The notes beneath the pieces are model-generated. The model had not been told where the DNA came from, did no database searches, and worked only from the letters and a program-made list of their open reading frames with translations. 64,000 bases of DNA from Sinohyriopsis cumingii (lineage: Eukaryota > Mollusca > Bivalvia > Unionida > Unionidae), in the NCBI GenBank assembly GCA_028554795.2, contig CM068830.1:48932227-48996226 (forward strand), given 5' to 3'. The position numbers were made by a program, and so were the translations under genes. Each line of letters begins with the position of its first letter. Within the stretch, counting starts at the first letter, position 1. Below are positions 40,111 through 54,204 of the stretch, piece after piece.

Positions 40111-42143
40111 CAAGAACAGTTAAATGAGCTGCAGCGAGAGCATATTACGATTGTGTGCGATAGAGATCAGATTCTGAATTATGCACATTCTTGCAATGAA
40201 TTTGATCAGCTTAAAACTATCATAATCTGACTCTGAATAAATATCATTCTCAGAATAAAAAATATTATATTCTGATTCAGAATAAAAATCTAATTTAATC
40301 AAATTCATGGGTATATTACATATAATTATTCAGATCATCGAACAATTTAATCAATCGTTTGGCATAATACCACTAATTTTTCAGATTATCAAACAATTTC
40401 ATCAAATTGATGGGTATATTACCCATTTTAAATCAGATTATTAGTAAAATTCATTAACGAATTTATATTCAATGATTTTATCATTGATTTTATCGTCAAT
40501 GATTTTATCATTGATTTCAGATTTAATGATTTTATCATTGAGTTAATTTCACAGATTTGAAGGTAAATTGCCTAAATTAAATCAGATTATCAAACAATTT
40601 CATTAAATTGATTGGTATATTGCCCAAATTAAATCGGATTGTCAAACAATTTCATTAAAATGATGGGAATATAGTTCAAGTTTATTATGATTTCAGATTC
40701 AATGAATTTATCATTGTTATTAATATTTTTGATTATTGACTCAATGATTTTATCATCGCTATCAGATCTGACCCGTAATTATTATGATTATTGGTTAAAT
40801 TCTTCAGATTGATGGGTATATTACTCAAATTTATTAAGACTATTAGTCAAATTATTCAGATTATCGACCCCCCAAAAATAAATAAGTATCTTTGATAAAA
40901 TCATTGAATCCGATTCTGAATAAATATTATCATCAGAAATTAAAAAATAATACACTGTCAAGGATTTAATACGTTCACTTTGTTAAGCTGTTACTGACCT
41001 TTTCACTATTTTTACTGTCACAGTCACTGGTGACAGCGCTTTCATTTTCATTTTTACTATGAATCGTTGAAGTCACTGACATAATCTTTCTCAACCGTCT
41101 TACGCTAGCATTCACAATCTTTTTTGTTTCGTATTCGTGAAAAAAATCTGATCTAATTTGCCCAATCGCGCTTGCCAGTGAAACGAGTTGTTCAACTTGT
41201 GCGTCATTGACCGTCGCTGCGGATTCTAGCATCGATCGTTGAATCCACTTAATGACTCCATAATGTATTAATTGGATATTCGTTGTTGTAATGATTCAAA
41301 ATCACAAATAATTTTTACAGGATTAAGTTGACCAGAAATTTTTATACCATCATGAATTTCAGAAATAATAGCATTACTATTTTCGTAATTCATTATAAAA
41401 AAACAACAACATTTAAATGTATTTCTAAACAAAAATTAAGCAGTAGCATAGGACAATGATGAGCGGGTTCCTTCATTTGCCTTTCCCCTTTCCGTAGGAT
41501 CCTTTTGTGAGACCTTTCCGATGGGCACCCCATGAGGCTTTTTCTTTTCTTCTAACATTCTTTCTGAATGTTCTTGTGTGGGATATCATTCAGTGAGATT
41601 GAGAGCTCACATCACGCTACTGTTTATTTTTTTGAGGATCCACAAATACTTGGAAAGAGGCCCACCCCACCCAGCGGATCCCTAATCGAAACGAAATTTT
41701 TGAGATTCAGAGGGATGTCTAGGCCTTTCAATTTAATGTGCAAACACCCCAATATCAAACCTCGGGGAGAGTGCAACATGCATTCACCACGTTGTTTGAC
41801 GTGGTGTGGGGGTGCACATGAAATCACTTTGGGGCTGGAACCCCCACATTTTTAATGAAAAATTGGGATATATTCACTACCGTCGACATTCATCAGTTAC
41901 GGGATAGGAACTCCAGGCCTCGAGTATGAGAATCCGCCACGCTAACACTACCACGGACCCATCCATGCTGATATGTTTCAGAAATTATTATGCAGTTACC
42001 TACAAGTTATCATTTAGACTGAATAAATCACAATTATTATAAACTGCAACGTGGATTTATTTCAATTTCCAAACACACCGTATTTAATAATCGTACATAC
42101 ATTTCTGCCGGATGTCAGTGGGAGTTAAAATACATGAACAGCT
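40111..42143. other. AT-rich, internally repetitive stretch
   Basis: From 40200 to 40960 short words such as TGATTTTATCATTGA, AATTGATGGGTATATT and CAGATTATCAAACAATTTCA recur many times. At about 41790 CACCACGT-TGTTTG-ACGTGGTG forms a hairpin. A minus-strand frame at 40975-41232 (85 aa, helical) is possible remnant coding with no family. No gene is called. Confidence 0.5.
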
Positions 42144-42608
42144 GGTATAACGGTACCAATTGCACAAGTCCAGGTGGGCGGAGCTTAAGGTGTATGGAAC
42201 ATTGTATTCAGAATTAAAGAACAACTCTAGCTGTGATTGGTGCATTATGTAAGAGTTGTACTTTCTGTTTGGCTTAAAAAAAATGTTGAGCCTCTTGGCA
42301 ACATGTGAGTTTGTGTTAATTTCTATCTAGATCATATTTTGTATTTTTTATGATTTTTTAAAAATATGGTACACATGGCTGAAAATGTGCTTGTTGTGAC
42401 TAGATAACTCTAACCACTGTCTAGTTCCAGTAGAGTTATCTCTCTTAAATGCAATGGAGTACCTGGTTATGTCATTGTCAAATTGACAATCTAGCATTGT
42501 TTTATATGGCAGTGTGTGACATGCATGCCCAAGTAGGACAGAAAGTATATTTATTTCACAGAACATTAGCATTGAGGTATATGGAGAAACAATTGGTACC
42601 GTGATACC
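42144..42608. repeat. 465-bp repeat with inverted ends, copy 1
   Basis: Begins GGTATAACGGTACCAATTG and ends CAATTGGTACCGTGATACC, so it carries near-perfect inverted ends of about 19 bp. It is almost identical, in the same orientation, to 45058-45521. Confidence 0.9.
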
Positions 42609-42699
42609 TAAAGGAAAGAATAGCCTCACAGTGTATCCATAGAAACGCATACATGTGGGCGGCATTTATGAACTATACTAGTTTGATGTAGGAAAACAA

Positions 42700-43020
42700 A
42701 TGTGTGCTGAACAGTTTTGGTCAAATATTGAAAGTTCTTTAAGAATAAAATGTATGAAATCTTCAGAAAATAGCACAGGTTGGCTTTGGATGGGGACTTT
42801 TGATAACTATAGCTATGATAGATATAGACTTGTGTTACCTGATGCCTTTATGTATGTGCTGTTACCTCCTAGATTGGAATGCATGCAACAAAATAAGTTA
42901 TGGAAACATAATATAGTTGATTTTGGCCAAATATTGGCTATTTTACCTGCAAAAGATGAAAAATCATGTGTACAAAAACAGCTATCTTGTTCTTGTAAGG
43001 CATGCCATAAACCAGGATAG
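42700..43020 (+). CDS. Unknown 106-residue frame inside the 3.4 kb insertion
   Basis: MCAEQFWSNIESSLRIKCMK and a C-terminal Cys-rich SCSCKACHKPG. The composition looks protein-like. No family is recognised, and it may be an exon rather than a complete gene. Confidence 0.35.
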   Translation: MCAEQFWSNIESSLRIKCMKSSENSTGWLWMGTFDNYSYDRYRLVLPDAFMYVLLPPRLECMQQNKLWKHNIVDFGQILAILPAKDEKSCVQKQLSCSCKACHKPG

Positions 43021-44086
43021 AGAACACTCTAAGTACACTTGTAGAGAGATCACTTGTACCATGTGGGATGTTCTGGCATGAGTAACTTTTAGGTAATTTA
43101 TTAAGGATATGGTATTCCTTCACACTTTGATTTGAATCGTCCTGCTCTAATTGTCCTTTTTTTATTACACTTTCCTGCTTTGAAATTGTTCATGTAGTTA
43201 GTTCAGTTCTCTTGCATTCCCTTTTGTTGAAGTAGCAGTGAATACCAACAAACAAGAACAGTTTCCTTAAGTCATCATTTCCCATTGGCACTTGTATAAG
43301 CCCAATTATAATCTACTATTGACTTTCAATTAATCCTATTTCTTTCTGTCAAGCTGCTCTTGTGGAATTTCCATGTTTGGTCCAACATTACAGAATGATA
43401 ACCATTTTAGTCACACAGTGCGTATTCATTCCATTCAAATCCACACTGTTCTTGAAACTTTGCATCCCATCGCAAGAATCCAAATTGGCATGAGATGATA
43501 TCTGCATGGTTATGGAAGGCTGCACTCTACATGCCGGCATTGTAGAAAATATGAACTATGTGATATGAAAGAGCTGCGTCATCTTAGAAATTAAAATTAC
43601 ATGACTCTTGAGGTCTCCACTAAATATAGGAGTCTAAATGTTAGGTTCTCACTTTATCAGTAATGTATTTTAAGATAATTTAATTGCAATGAAGTTAATA
43701 CAGGTTGTTGATGAACTCATCTATATTACATGGATACTGTATTAGAGGTTACCACACCTTATGTATATCATTCAGTCATCTCCCTTACACCAGTCATAAC
43801 ATTTCAAGGAAATAAAATCTCACATTTTCAGTGACTGGTTATGAAAATAAAGAGAAGATTTGTGAAGTATTATATTAGCCCTCAATCGTGATGCAAATGT
43901 AAGTAGAAGCAATTTAATAATTTCTCACAGTAAAGTTTACAAGTTTAAAAACTGATAAGGTATGTTCTGCTTGGATCTGAGATAAGTTTATCTCTATCTT
44001 ATGCCAATTATTATTAAATTCTTATGTAGAAGAAATATATTTTATATGTATCTATATTATCTAAATTATTCACCCTTTTATATTAG

Positions 44087-44202
44087 ATGGAAATGAACAC
44101 AACTTCACTTGACATTTGGGTACCTGTAAGGGATGTTATAGCACAGTTGCCTTTGGGCTGTCCTTGGACCTGTTGGGCCCTGCCCCATATATTTGTCCAA
44201 GG
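44087..44202 (+). CDS. Possible exon inside the 3.4 kb insertion
   Basis: A polypyrimidine/TTAG boundary precedes ATGGAAATG, and the piece ends CCAAG followed by GTAAGG, a good donor. The frame reads SLDIWVPVRDVIAQLPLGCP. No domain is recognised. A captured or host exon is possible. Confidence 0.3.
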
Positions 44203-45057
44203 TAAGGTCATCAAACTTTCACTTCTCATTTCTCACATTGCTGATTTTGCCTCCTTTAATTCCTTTATCATAAGCTACCTCTCCCTTTTAGATAAACACA
44301 TTCCTCCTGTTTTTAACTCCATTTGATGTGCTATACTTAGTGTTTATATTTGGCATTTTTCTGTATTTTATTCCCCTAATTTCACCCCCCCCCCCAATCC
44401 AACATAACCACTTATAAGCTGTGATTTACTATATCTGGTGACTGATTGGCTTATTGAAACAATTTTATTCACATTACAAAGGAGGAAAGCTTACTATTTG
44501 TGTTACAATGAGGATGGGTAGGTGGACCTTTGTGTGAGGACTAGCTGGTGGTTAGTGACCTCTTGTATCTGCAGATAGTGTAAAGTGGTCAAAGCTTATA
44601 CTTTATAATAAGATTGGGTCATGTCCACCGGTCTCTGATGTTAAGTTCTGCACCTACCAAACAAATATAAATTCCTTTCTTTTAGGTGAATTGTACATTT
44701 TGAAGTAGGACAGGTACATACTATTTGGTACATTGACCTTTGACCTAGTTATTACATAATATGACATAATGTGATTTATCCCAGATCACCTATGTGAAGT
44801 TCAATAAGTGCTGATATGAGTAAGATACAACTCATAGTTGAAAGAATTCATTTTATTTCAAAAGATGATTTTGATGGTGAAGCAAAAGTATGAAAACAAT
44901 AGTTCAAACAGCTCAATGACATTTCTATACACATTCATATAAGACATAGGCTAGTACCTCATCAAATTGTTTTTCACAAGTGAGACTAAGTATATTTGTT
45001 ACTTATACAGTCCCGAACTATTTCACAGATTATTGGAAAAATTAAGGTTTGCTATAG

Positions 45058-45521
45058 GTATAACGGTACCAATTGCGCAAGTCCAGGTGGGCGGAGCTTA
45101 AGGTGTATGGAACATTGTATTCAGAATTAAAGAACAACTCTAGCTGTGATTGGTGCATTATGTAAGAGTTGTACCTTCTGTTTGGCTTAAAAAAAATGTT
45201 GAGCCTCTTGGCAACATGTGAGTTTGTGTTAATTTCTATCTAGATCATATTTTGTATTATTTATGATTTTTTTAAAATATGGTACACATGGCTGAAAATG
45301 TGCTTGTTGTGACTAGATAACTCTAACCACTGTCTAGTTCCAGTAGAGTTATCTCTCTTAAATGCAATGGAGTACCTGGTTATGTCATTGTCAAATTGAC
45401 AATCTAGCATTGTTTTATATGGCAGTGTGTGACATGCATGCCCAAGTAGGACAGAAAGTATATTTATTTCACAGAACATTAGCATTGAGGTATATGGAGA
45501 AACAATTGGTACCGTGATACC
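45058..45521. repeat. 465-bp repeat with inverted ends, copy 2
   Basis: Nearly identical to 42144-42608, with a handful of substitutions and one small indel, in direct orientation. Confidence 0.9.
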
Positions 45522-45863
45522 AGCTATCTTACCTGGAGAACTAAAAATAACTTAGCTGTATTACACACGCAAGCTGGAGGTGACGTACTATTTTTCTGAA
45601 TTTACCAGGGACAAAGTCAAAAGTGTAATGCCCTTTTACTAATTTGCATTGTTACAAATTATGCTGCTCCACTGACAGCTAATTGCCACACAGACAGTTA
45701 AGTAACTGAATATAACAGTAGCGAAAGTAAACAATACTTGGATTATCCGTGACAAACGTGAACCTGTTCGATTACATTTCACTGGAGATATTGTAAAGTT
45801 AAATAAAAATTCCAAACCAGGAATGCTGACTGCTATTGACCTTATTATGAATGAGAGTATAAT

Positions 45864-46675
45864 GTGACTGCAGTTGTTTATGCGATATATCCACTGCATG
45901 ATAAACCTAGCGTTAATGATCTCAAAGCGATGAAACTGTCACTCCTAAATTGCATAGCTGAGCGAATTAGAGAACATTTCACAAATGTGATATGTGGAAA
46001 CTGTTTAATGGATTTAGGACATGAAAAAATAAATGCGTGGGCAGAAACAGTTAAAGATACTGGAGCATCCATCAAAGAGGTCGCTGAACTGGGAAAGAAA
46101 TTAAAATTTCTAATAATGGTAAAAACAATAACCAGAGAGATTTTGTATGAATCGAAATATAAATTGAAAGGAGCTCCAATAAATATTATTGATTATAATG
46201 TGCATGCATGGACTTCGGTTATAAAACTATTTACACGAAATTGAACTGTTAAGTTCTATAATGGTGATATGCTTGATTTTATCAGAAATATCAGTAAAAG
46301 CAATCCTGTATCCATGTGGTTGATTCAAAGTTCCAATGATGGAAACTATTATCAATATGTACGACCTAATGGATATATTTACTGTGCACAATCTCTCCAT
46401 GATGAAATGAAAAATCTTGCATTGAAATACACCTACGATGCTAAACAATTACTGAGTAATTATTTTTCTGTTCCATTGCTGCTGATCATTTTGCTCAGAA
46501 GGAAAATTCATGGAAACCAACACGGTTGAAATTTCTTGAAGACATGCAATGCAGTTGTATCAAATATGGACACGGCAGATTGTGAAATACTAAATACGAT
46601 TATAAGGATGTTATCTCAGTTGATATGGTTGCATGTTACCCACAAAGTTTTCTTGGAATTGGAGAGTGATCTGCG
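45864..46675 (+). pseudogene. POLB: PolB of the second lineage, fragment
   Basis: AIYPLHDKPSVNDLKAMKLS and TGASIKEVAELGKKLKF, then YKLKGAPINIIDYNVHAW, open over 45864-46244. A shifted frame 46269-46529 (VSMWLIQSSNDGNYYQYVRP) follows, then DVISVDMVACYPQSFLG near 46605-46655, which is a family-B motif A (D-x2-x-C-YP). The rest of the palm is missing. The type resembles PolB of hydra/arthropod Polintons and related fungal copies. Confidence 0.65.
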
Positions 46676-47041
46676 TATTTTATGAGATTTGGACATCCAA
46701 CACATGAGATGACCAGAGTTGTGATTGTGACCTGACTGGATTCACCTGTATCGAGTCGTTGGAATTTGCACTGACAAACCATCAGATTGTCGCTGTTTGG
46801 TTTGGAAAACATTATAGTGAACGCGGTTGGGCTCCAATAGTTTTATAACATTATATGCTTGTTGTGAAAATATTAATATCGTTCGTTTTAAGTGAGCAAT
46901 TATATCATATCATCCACAGAAACAAGTTTGGTTACTACAACAAAATAAATATTTTGATGATCGAAATACTGAATTTTGAAAATAAACTCGCAAAAGATCT
47001 TGGCAGAAAAATAATCAGTAAATTCATCCAAGGAGGATCGT

Positions 47042-47464
47042 ATGATCATAAACGATATTGTACAAATGTTATACGATGCCGAACTTGATTTTATAATTGC
47101 TGATACAACGGAGTTAAACACATTTGTAAGTCAAAGTAATGTTAATTTATCAGACGGAACTAAATTAGGTACAATGCAGTTAATCTACTGGTGGGGGTGG
47201 GTGCTCTGCATCGAACCAAATTCTATCAGAGCAATTATCATAGGTCCACCTGGGCCTGGTAAGACACAATTGTTGCTTAATCTAACAATGAGATGGCTCA
47301 AGTGGGATATGTTATATTTAGCTGCACCATCTGTAGATGATCAGAGATGCTACGATGTGCTTATAGATTTTAATGAAAATGCAAAATTGTTGGATGAGGA
47401 TGGTAACGATATTATTGATTTTATCACCAAAATTGATGCAAAATATTCACCAGACTTGGTGTAG
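47042..47464 (+). pseudogene. ATP: Packaging ATPase of the second lineage, N-terminal fragment
   Basis: 140 residues with Walker A IIGPPGPGKTQLLLNLTM near residue 70, preceded by a typical leader (LDFIIADTTELNTFVSQSN). It ends at a TAG before Walker B, and what follows is out of frame. The GPPGPGKT variant differs from GPSGSGKT of the intact element, consistent with a separate lineage. Confidence 0.6.
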
Positions 47465-47869
47465 TGGGGATATGGACATGATTATATTCAAAAATTTCTT
47501 TTCAAAAGTACAATCAATCTACTCTGCATGGATTCATAACAATACATTTACACGATCCCAGAACAAGATATAGTGTAGGTCTTGATAAAATATTTGGTTG
47601 ATATAATAATGATTTAATTATAGCAGCAGAGATGGTGCGACCTCATTGAAACATCCGCTGGGTAAACAGAAACAATATATAAATTTAGATAAAGTAACAA
47701 AATAAACTAACCCAATTAGAGAAACTCTAGGTAAAGTTAGATGCTTCTGTTTGGTTTTATTACACTTATATTTTTTATTTTTTTCATACGAGGTTTTAGT
47801 TTTTAAAATGACATTTCAGCAAAAGGTCTTTTCACCCTCTCAGCTGCTGCTTGTAGTTATTTCTAGCAC

Positions 47870-48095
47870 TTGCACATCATGCCACAGACATGTAGCACCA
47901 GGGTCAACCCAGTCAAATCTTCCTGACACCAGGCCAACCATTTCTAGCACTAACCTCTTAAATGCTGAGTGCCTAGCATGGCAGCTGCTGGTTCCAATTT
48001 TAAGTTTTATCATGACTCGGCCCAGGTTCAAACACGCGACTTTCTGCATCAGAGGCACATGCTCTAACCATTTAGGCCACCAGAGCAGTATGTTG
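47870..48095 (-). mobile_element. SINE family 3, copy 2 (inverted)
   Basis: Shares blocks with 22004-22205 and ends in a tRNA-like head read on minus (CTCTAACCATTTAGGCCACC and CAGGTTCAAACACGCGACTT). Confidence 0.75.
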
Positions 48096-48099
48096 GCAA

Positions 48100-50090
48100 T
48101 TATACCCTTAGTTGACATGCATAAATAGCAAGTGCCTTGATTACAATTATCAATCCACCTTTCTAATATATGCATAAAGAAATATCATAAAAAATATTAA
48201 ATGCTTTAGACTTGACATAAATTCATGTAATTTGTATCTGATGCCATCAAAGTGTACATAATGTATGCATTGTAAGATTTCCTTTCTATCGAAAGAAGCT
48301 GTCAAAAACAAATACAATGACTTACATGAGAAATATCAAAGGTGTATATTTATATAACGTCAGTGACACCACAGATAATGACAACACCACAGGTTGAACA
48401 TAAACTTTCTGGCACTTAATGAAGGTTATCTAGCACAAAAAAATCCCACCCCAATGTTTTAAGACTTTTATTAATTAAGGAAAAGTGAGATATAAAATAA
48501 TTTATATGATAGCCAAAAATTCATTTAGCAAAAATCTTTATCTCTAGTAAAAATAAGGTTGACTTTCTAAATGATCCCAGTTGTGTGCAATCTACCACAG
48601 AGAAAGAGACAGAGTGATCATAAATGAACCCAGTTGTGTGCAATCTACCAGAGAGAGAGAGAGAGAGAGAGAAAGAATACACAAATTCATGATCTATTGA
48701 GCAAACTGAAACAAGTCCACACACAAAATTTCTCAGCTCATTTATTCCAATTATATTTCCATAAAATATGCAAAGTAAAAATATATATTAAAGTGTTATG
48801 CATTCTTTAAATGTTTTGTACAGTATCAAGAATTTATTTTATTTTATTTTAGGCATATTATACTTATACTGTAAATGAAACTTTATAATCTATAAACACA
48901 GCATACATTTTTACAAAGAATATATGTACAAAAGTTTAAAAAATGTAAACAGAAAAAATGTAGCCATTTCAATTTAATAAGAAATATTTGAAACTTAACT
49001 GTAAACATGGTATAGAAATGTTCTCCTGCAGTGACCTAAATGAAAAACAAAATATTCAAAGAAATGATTGGCAAGGATAACATTCTCGGTAGAACATACA
49101 TATAGAGAATGTAAGACTAGGCATATGGTACGGTTGAACACTCTTTTTGATTAAAATACACTGAAGACAAGTGAAGATATCAAACTAATTCAAGCAATAA
49201 TAGAAAACTTGTATAGTAAATTTGTTTGCTTCTAGTAACAATAATAATAAACAATAAGGCTGATTATTAAAATGTAACCTGTGGTGTGCATCCTGTCATG
49301 AGATTAAGGCATAAAATATTCAAATTCATGATCACCACAGTAAAATACTTTACACCTGTAAAATAAAAATTCTTCTAAAGTATTTTATTATTTGTTTCTC
49401 CATATAACAGGCAAAGTAAAAATATATATTAAATGTTTTACATGAAAGCTTTGATTGTAGGCATAATCGTACCCAGATGACAAAATGAAATGTATAATAT
49501 CTACGAATACAGTATAAATGTTTACAGGTAAATGTAGAAAAAAGTAAATGTTGCCTTTTCAATTCCTAAGAATATGTACACAATTGCTATGCCACAGTGA
49601 CCTTAATCAAAAAAATGAATCAGAGAAACAAGGCAAGGATAACATTTACATTCCATCATATAATATGGACATACAAAAACTTTGTTGGTAAGATCTGGAA
49701 TATTGGCATCTGTATTTTGAATGCACCAGATTAAAGAAAAGAATCATATACCATATATACTTGCTTAAATGTACAGTCTGATAATGAACAACACAGACCA
49801 TTGCAGTTAACCTTGTGCCTAACTTGTTAAGCTTGTTACCACTCCATTTACCCCAATCAGCATAATGCGCTGTGGATGATATCTGGATTTATGTTGTTTG
49901 TTCTACTAATTACTCCTGACAACTGCAGTTTATGGTTTGACTTGATTTATATGTATGTAATACAGTAATTCTCAGATCTAAATTGGCAAACAAAGTATGG
50001 GACTTAACATATTCATACTTTTTATATGTAGATGTATTCATGGGAATGTTTGTTTGGTTTCTAATGGCACTTTGAGCACACTATTATCAC
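48100..50090. other. AT-rich host sequence with a diverged tandem duplication
   Basis: (GA)n at 48650-48672. Segments around 48740-49060 and 49380-49640 share GCAAAGTAAAAATATATATT, CCTAAATG..AAAA and GGCAAGGATAACATT, so an approximately 0.65 kb unit was duplicated. No gene is seen. Confidence 0.55.
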
Positions 50091-50092
50091 CA

Positions 50093-51697
50093 AGATACTG
50101 AGTAAATGGGGGCTAAACGGATTTCACAGCATATACTGAGTAAATGGGGGCTAAACGGATTTCACAGAATATACTGAGTAAATGAGTAAATAAGGGCTAA
50201 ATGTATTTCCCAGAGTATACTGAGTAAATGATTTCACAGCATATACTGAGTAAATGGCAGCTAAATGGATTTCACACAGCATATACTGAGTAAATGGGGG
50301 CTAAACAGATTTCACAGCATATACTAAGTAAATGGGGGCTAAACGGACTTCACAGCATATACTGAGTAAATGGGGGCTAAACGGATTTCACAGAATATAC
50401 TGAGTAAATAAGGGCTAAATGGATTTCCCAGAGTATACTGAGTAAATGGGGGCTAAACGGATTTCACAGCATATACTGAGTAAATGGGGGCTAAACGGAT
50501 TTCACACAGCATATACTGAGTAAATGGGGGCTAAACGGATTTCACAGCATATACTAAGTAAATGGGGGCTAAACGGACTTCACAGCATATACTGAGTAAA
50601 TGGAGGCTAAATGGATTTCACAGCATATACTGAATAAATGGGTGCTAAATGGATTTCCCAGAGTATACTGAGTAAATGGGGGCTAAACGGATTTCACAGA
50701 GTATACTGAGTAAATGGGGGCTAAATGGATTTCACAGCATATACTGAGGAAATGGGGGCTAAATGGATTTCACAGCATACACTGAGTAAATGGGGGCTAA
50801 ACGGATTTCACAGAATATACTGAGTAAATGGGGGCTAAACAGATTTCACAGAATATACTGAGTAAATGGGAGCTAAACCAATTTCGCAGCATATACTGAG
50901 TAAATGGGGGATAAACGGATTTCACAGAGTATACTGAGTAAATGGGGGCTAAATGGATTTCACAGCATATACTGAGTAAACGGAGGCTAAATGGATTTCC
51001 CAGAATATACTGAGTAAATGGGGTCTAAATGGATTTCACAGCATATACTGAGTAAATGGGGGCTAAATGGATTTCACAGCATATACTGAGTAAATGGGGG
51101 CAAGATGGATTTCACAGCATATACTGAGTAAATGGGGGCTAAACAGATTTCACAGAATATACTGAGCAAATGGGGGCTAAACCAATTTCACAGCATATAC
51201 TGAGTAAATGGGGGCTAAACGGATTTCACAGAGTATACTGAGTTAATGGGGGCTAAACAGATTTCACAGCATATACTGAGTAAATGGGGGCTAAATGGAT
51301 TTCACTGCATATACTGAGTAAATGGGGGCTAAATGGATTTCACAGCATATACTGAGTAAATGGGGGCTAAACGGATTTCACAGCATCTACTGAGTAAATG
51401 GGGGCTAGATGGATTTCACAGCATATACTGAGTAAATGGGGCTAAACAGATTTCACAGAATATACTGAGTAAATGGGGGCTAAACCAATTTCACAGCATA
51501 TACTGAGTAAATGGGGGCTAAACGGATTTCACAGAGTATACTGAGTAAATGGGGGCTAAACTGATTTCACAGCATATACTGAGTAAATGGGGGCTAAATG
51601 GATTTCACAGAATATACTGAGTAAATGGGGGCTAAATGGATTTCACAGAGTATACTGAGTAAATGGGGGCTAAATGGATTTCCCAGAATATACTGAG
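50093..51697. repeat. 38-bp satellite array
   Basis: About 42 copies of ATACTGAGTAAATGGGGGCT followed by AAACGGATTTCACAGCAT. Variants with AATGG and CAGAGT repeat in higher-order blocks. No coding potential. Confidence 0.97.
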
Positions 51698-52164
51698 GCA
51701 GCAAACTCTGGCTGGCCCGATCTGATATGAAATGAATAACTCTTGGATTAAGCATTTAATGCTCTACCAAGTGAGATAATGAGAATGTAATCCCGACATG
51801 TTACTAGAGACACTAAATATGTGGAAAAGAACCTTTACAACATCACAAACTTCACACATGATAATGAAACCTGACACAGTCCAGAACCAAACAGTGTTAC
51901 ATATAATATCCTCAATTATTATTTAAGGAGAAGTAAAGCCAAATGCTTGATTCAAGACTATTAAACAACAACTTTTGATTATAGTATGGCCACCTAGACC
52001 CATGAACATGAAAGGTAAAATGTTGAGTTTCAACATCATTAGTTTGATTGCTGTGAATTAAATTCTTAATAAAAAATAAAATTCCAGTAGCTAATTATCA
52101 CTTGTTCTACATATCTGCATAACTTCACTCAAAAAAATAAATTGGCTTCTACTTTGAGTCAGTG

Positions 52165-52990
52165 ATAAGCGAGTTTGATACAAGCAAGTGCTACAGTAAT
52201 TCTGTGATTGTGGGTCAATGACTGGTATCTATTCATTAGGTTAATGCTATTGATGTTACAACAATACTGTCACTGGGGTGATTGGTATATATTCACTACT
52301 GGTCAATGCTATTGGTGTTACAACTATACTGTTACTGGGGGGTGATTGGTATCTATTGACTAGGTCAATGCTATTGGTGTTACAACAGTACTGTCACTGG
52401 GGGTGATTGATATCTATTCACTAGGTCAATACTATTGGTGTTACAACAATACTGTCACTGGGGGGTGATTGGTATCTATTCGCTAGGTCAACACTATTGG
52501 TGTTACAACATGCTGTCACAGAGGGCAATGACTGGTATCTATTCACTAGGTCAATGCTATTGGTGGTACAATAATTCTGTAACAGTGGAGCAATGACAGG
52601 TACCTATTCACTAGGTCAACAATATTGGTGTTACAACAATACTGTCACAGTGGGGCAATGACTGGTATCTATTCACTAGGTTAACAATATTGGTGTAACA
52701 ATAATTCTGTCACTGTGGGGCAATGATTGGTATCTATTCACTAGGTCAACAATATTGGTGTTACAACAATACTGTCACAGTGGGGCAATGATTGGTATCT
52801 ATTCACTTGGTCAATGCTTTTGGTGCCACAGTAATTTTGTCACTATGGGGCAATGACTGGTATCTATTCACTAGGTCAATGGTTTTGGTGCTACAATAAT
52901 TCTCAGTCACTGTGGGGCAATGACTGGTATCTATTTACAAGGCCAATGCTATTGGTGCTACAATAATTCTGTCACTATGGAACATGGACT
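52165..52990. repeat. ~65-bp minisatellite
   Basis: About 12 units of GGGGCAATGACTGGTATCTA, TTCACTAGGTCAATGCTATT, GGTGTTACAACAAT and ACTGTCACTGT blocks with small indels. Confidence 0.93.
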
Positions 52991-53650
52991 GGCATCTGGT
53001 CAGTAGTAGCTCAATGCTTGCTGTTATGCCTTTTTGACTGGCCATATCTTCTATTCTTGAACCATTCTGACCAAGACACTCAAATCCTAAGTCTGACAAG
53101 TTTTACATTATTACAAGAACTTACTCAAATATAGAATTTTTTAACTTAAGGTTTTCTTATTGTTAATTCCTTTCATAGATTTCTAAATTTCACTACCTTG
53201 GCTTAACAAAAAATATCTTAAGAATATTGGGGTGAGGGGGGTTTGAACTGGAATGTTGTGCTCAAAAAAGTTTTCAATATATAAAATGATTTTTGCATTG
53301 TCATAAAATTTAGCAATTTTGTCCTTAAATGTGGCTTTTTAATTTTGACTGTGAATATACAGCTGACTGCTGATATAGTGAGTTTATGATACATGAAATG
53401 GTAAATTCTGACACCATTTTCTTTGTGTGACAATTCACATGTGGACCACTAAATTGCTCAAGTTTCTCCTCCAATAAAAATGCAAGCTAAAAGGTATATG
53501 TATATATATATAATAAATGTGATCAACATCATCTTATGAAGTAAAATATGATGGCATACAAGCAGAGGGTTTATTGGCACCTCAGCACAATCCTGGCTTT
53601 TTAGCAAGTTTAGCTATCCACACAAAAAGGATGCAAAAGGTCTTCATCAT
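52991..53650. other. Host intergenic sequence, no gene seen
   Basis: AT-rich with a short (TA)n near 53500. Nothing is supported. Confidence 0.5.
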
Positions 53651-54204
53651 GGGACATATTCCAGGCTAAAATGGTTGCCTCCATCAATCAGTTCTTACTG
53701 CATGCAGAAAGGTATATCAGGACTATTTTATGAGAACAGGTATTCTTTTCATGGAGATTATTTAACCATTGTCTTACTGCATGCTGAAGTCCATCTGGAC
53801 TATTCTATAAGGACAGGTATCCTTTTCATGAAGATTATTTAACCATTGTCTTACTGCATGCAGAAAGGTATATCAGGACTATTTTATGAGAACAGGTATT
53901 CTTTTCATGGAGATTATTTAACCATTGTCTTACTGCATGCAGAAAAGTCCATCTGGACTATTCTATAAGGACAGGTATCCTTTTCATGAAGATTATTTAA
54001 CCATCGTCTTACTGCATACAGAAAGGTCCATCTGGACTATTCTATAAGGACAGGTATCCTTTTCATGAAGATTATTTAACCATTGTCTTACTGCATACAG
54101 AAAGGTCCATCTGGACTATTCTATAAGGACAGGTATCCTTTTCATGGAGATTATTTAACCATCGTTTTACTGCATACAGAAAGGTCCATAATAATAATAA
54201 TAAT

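Larger units (their letters stand above)
42144..45521. mobile_element. 3.4 kb insertion flanked by 465-bp direct repeats
   Basis: The outer edges are flanked by AGCT on both sides (42140-42143 and 45522-45525), while the inner edges are not duplicated. It therefore looks like a single insertion with long terminal direct repeats: a non-autonomous LTR-type or composite transposon. The ends are GG...CC rather than TG...CA. The interior shows no reverse transcriptase or transposase. It separates the two parts of the decayed second-lineage Polinton. Confidence 0.6.
45522..47720 (+). mobile_element. Decayed Polinton-like element of the second lineage, right part
   Basis: Plus-strand PolB and ATPase remnants in the same orientation as 34550-40110, directly after the inserted 3.4 kb unit. 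The right end is not defined by a terminal repeat. Confidence 0.65.
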
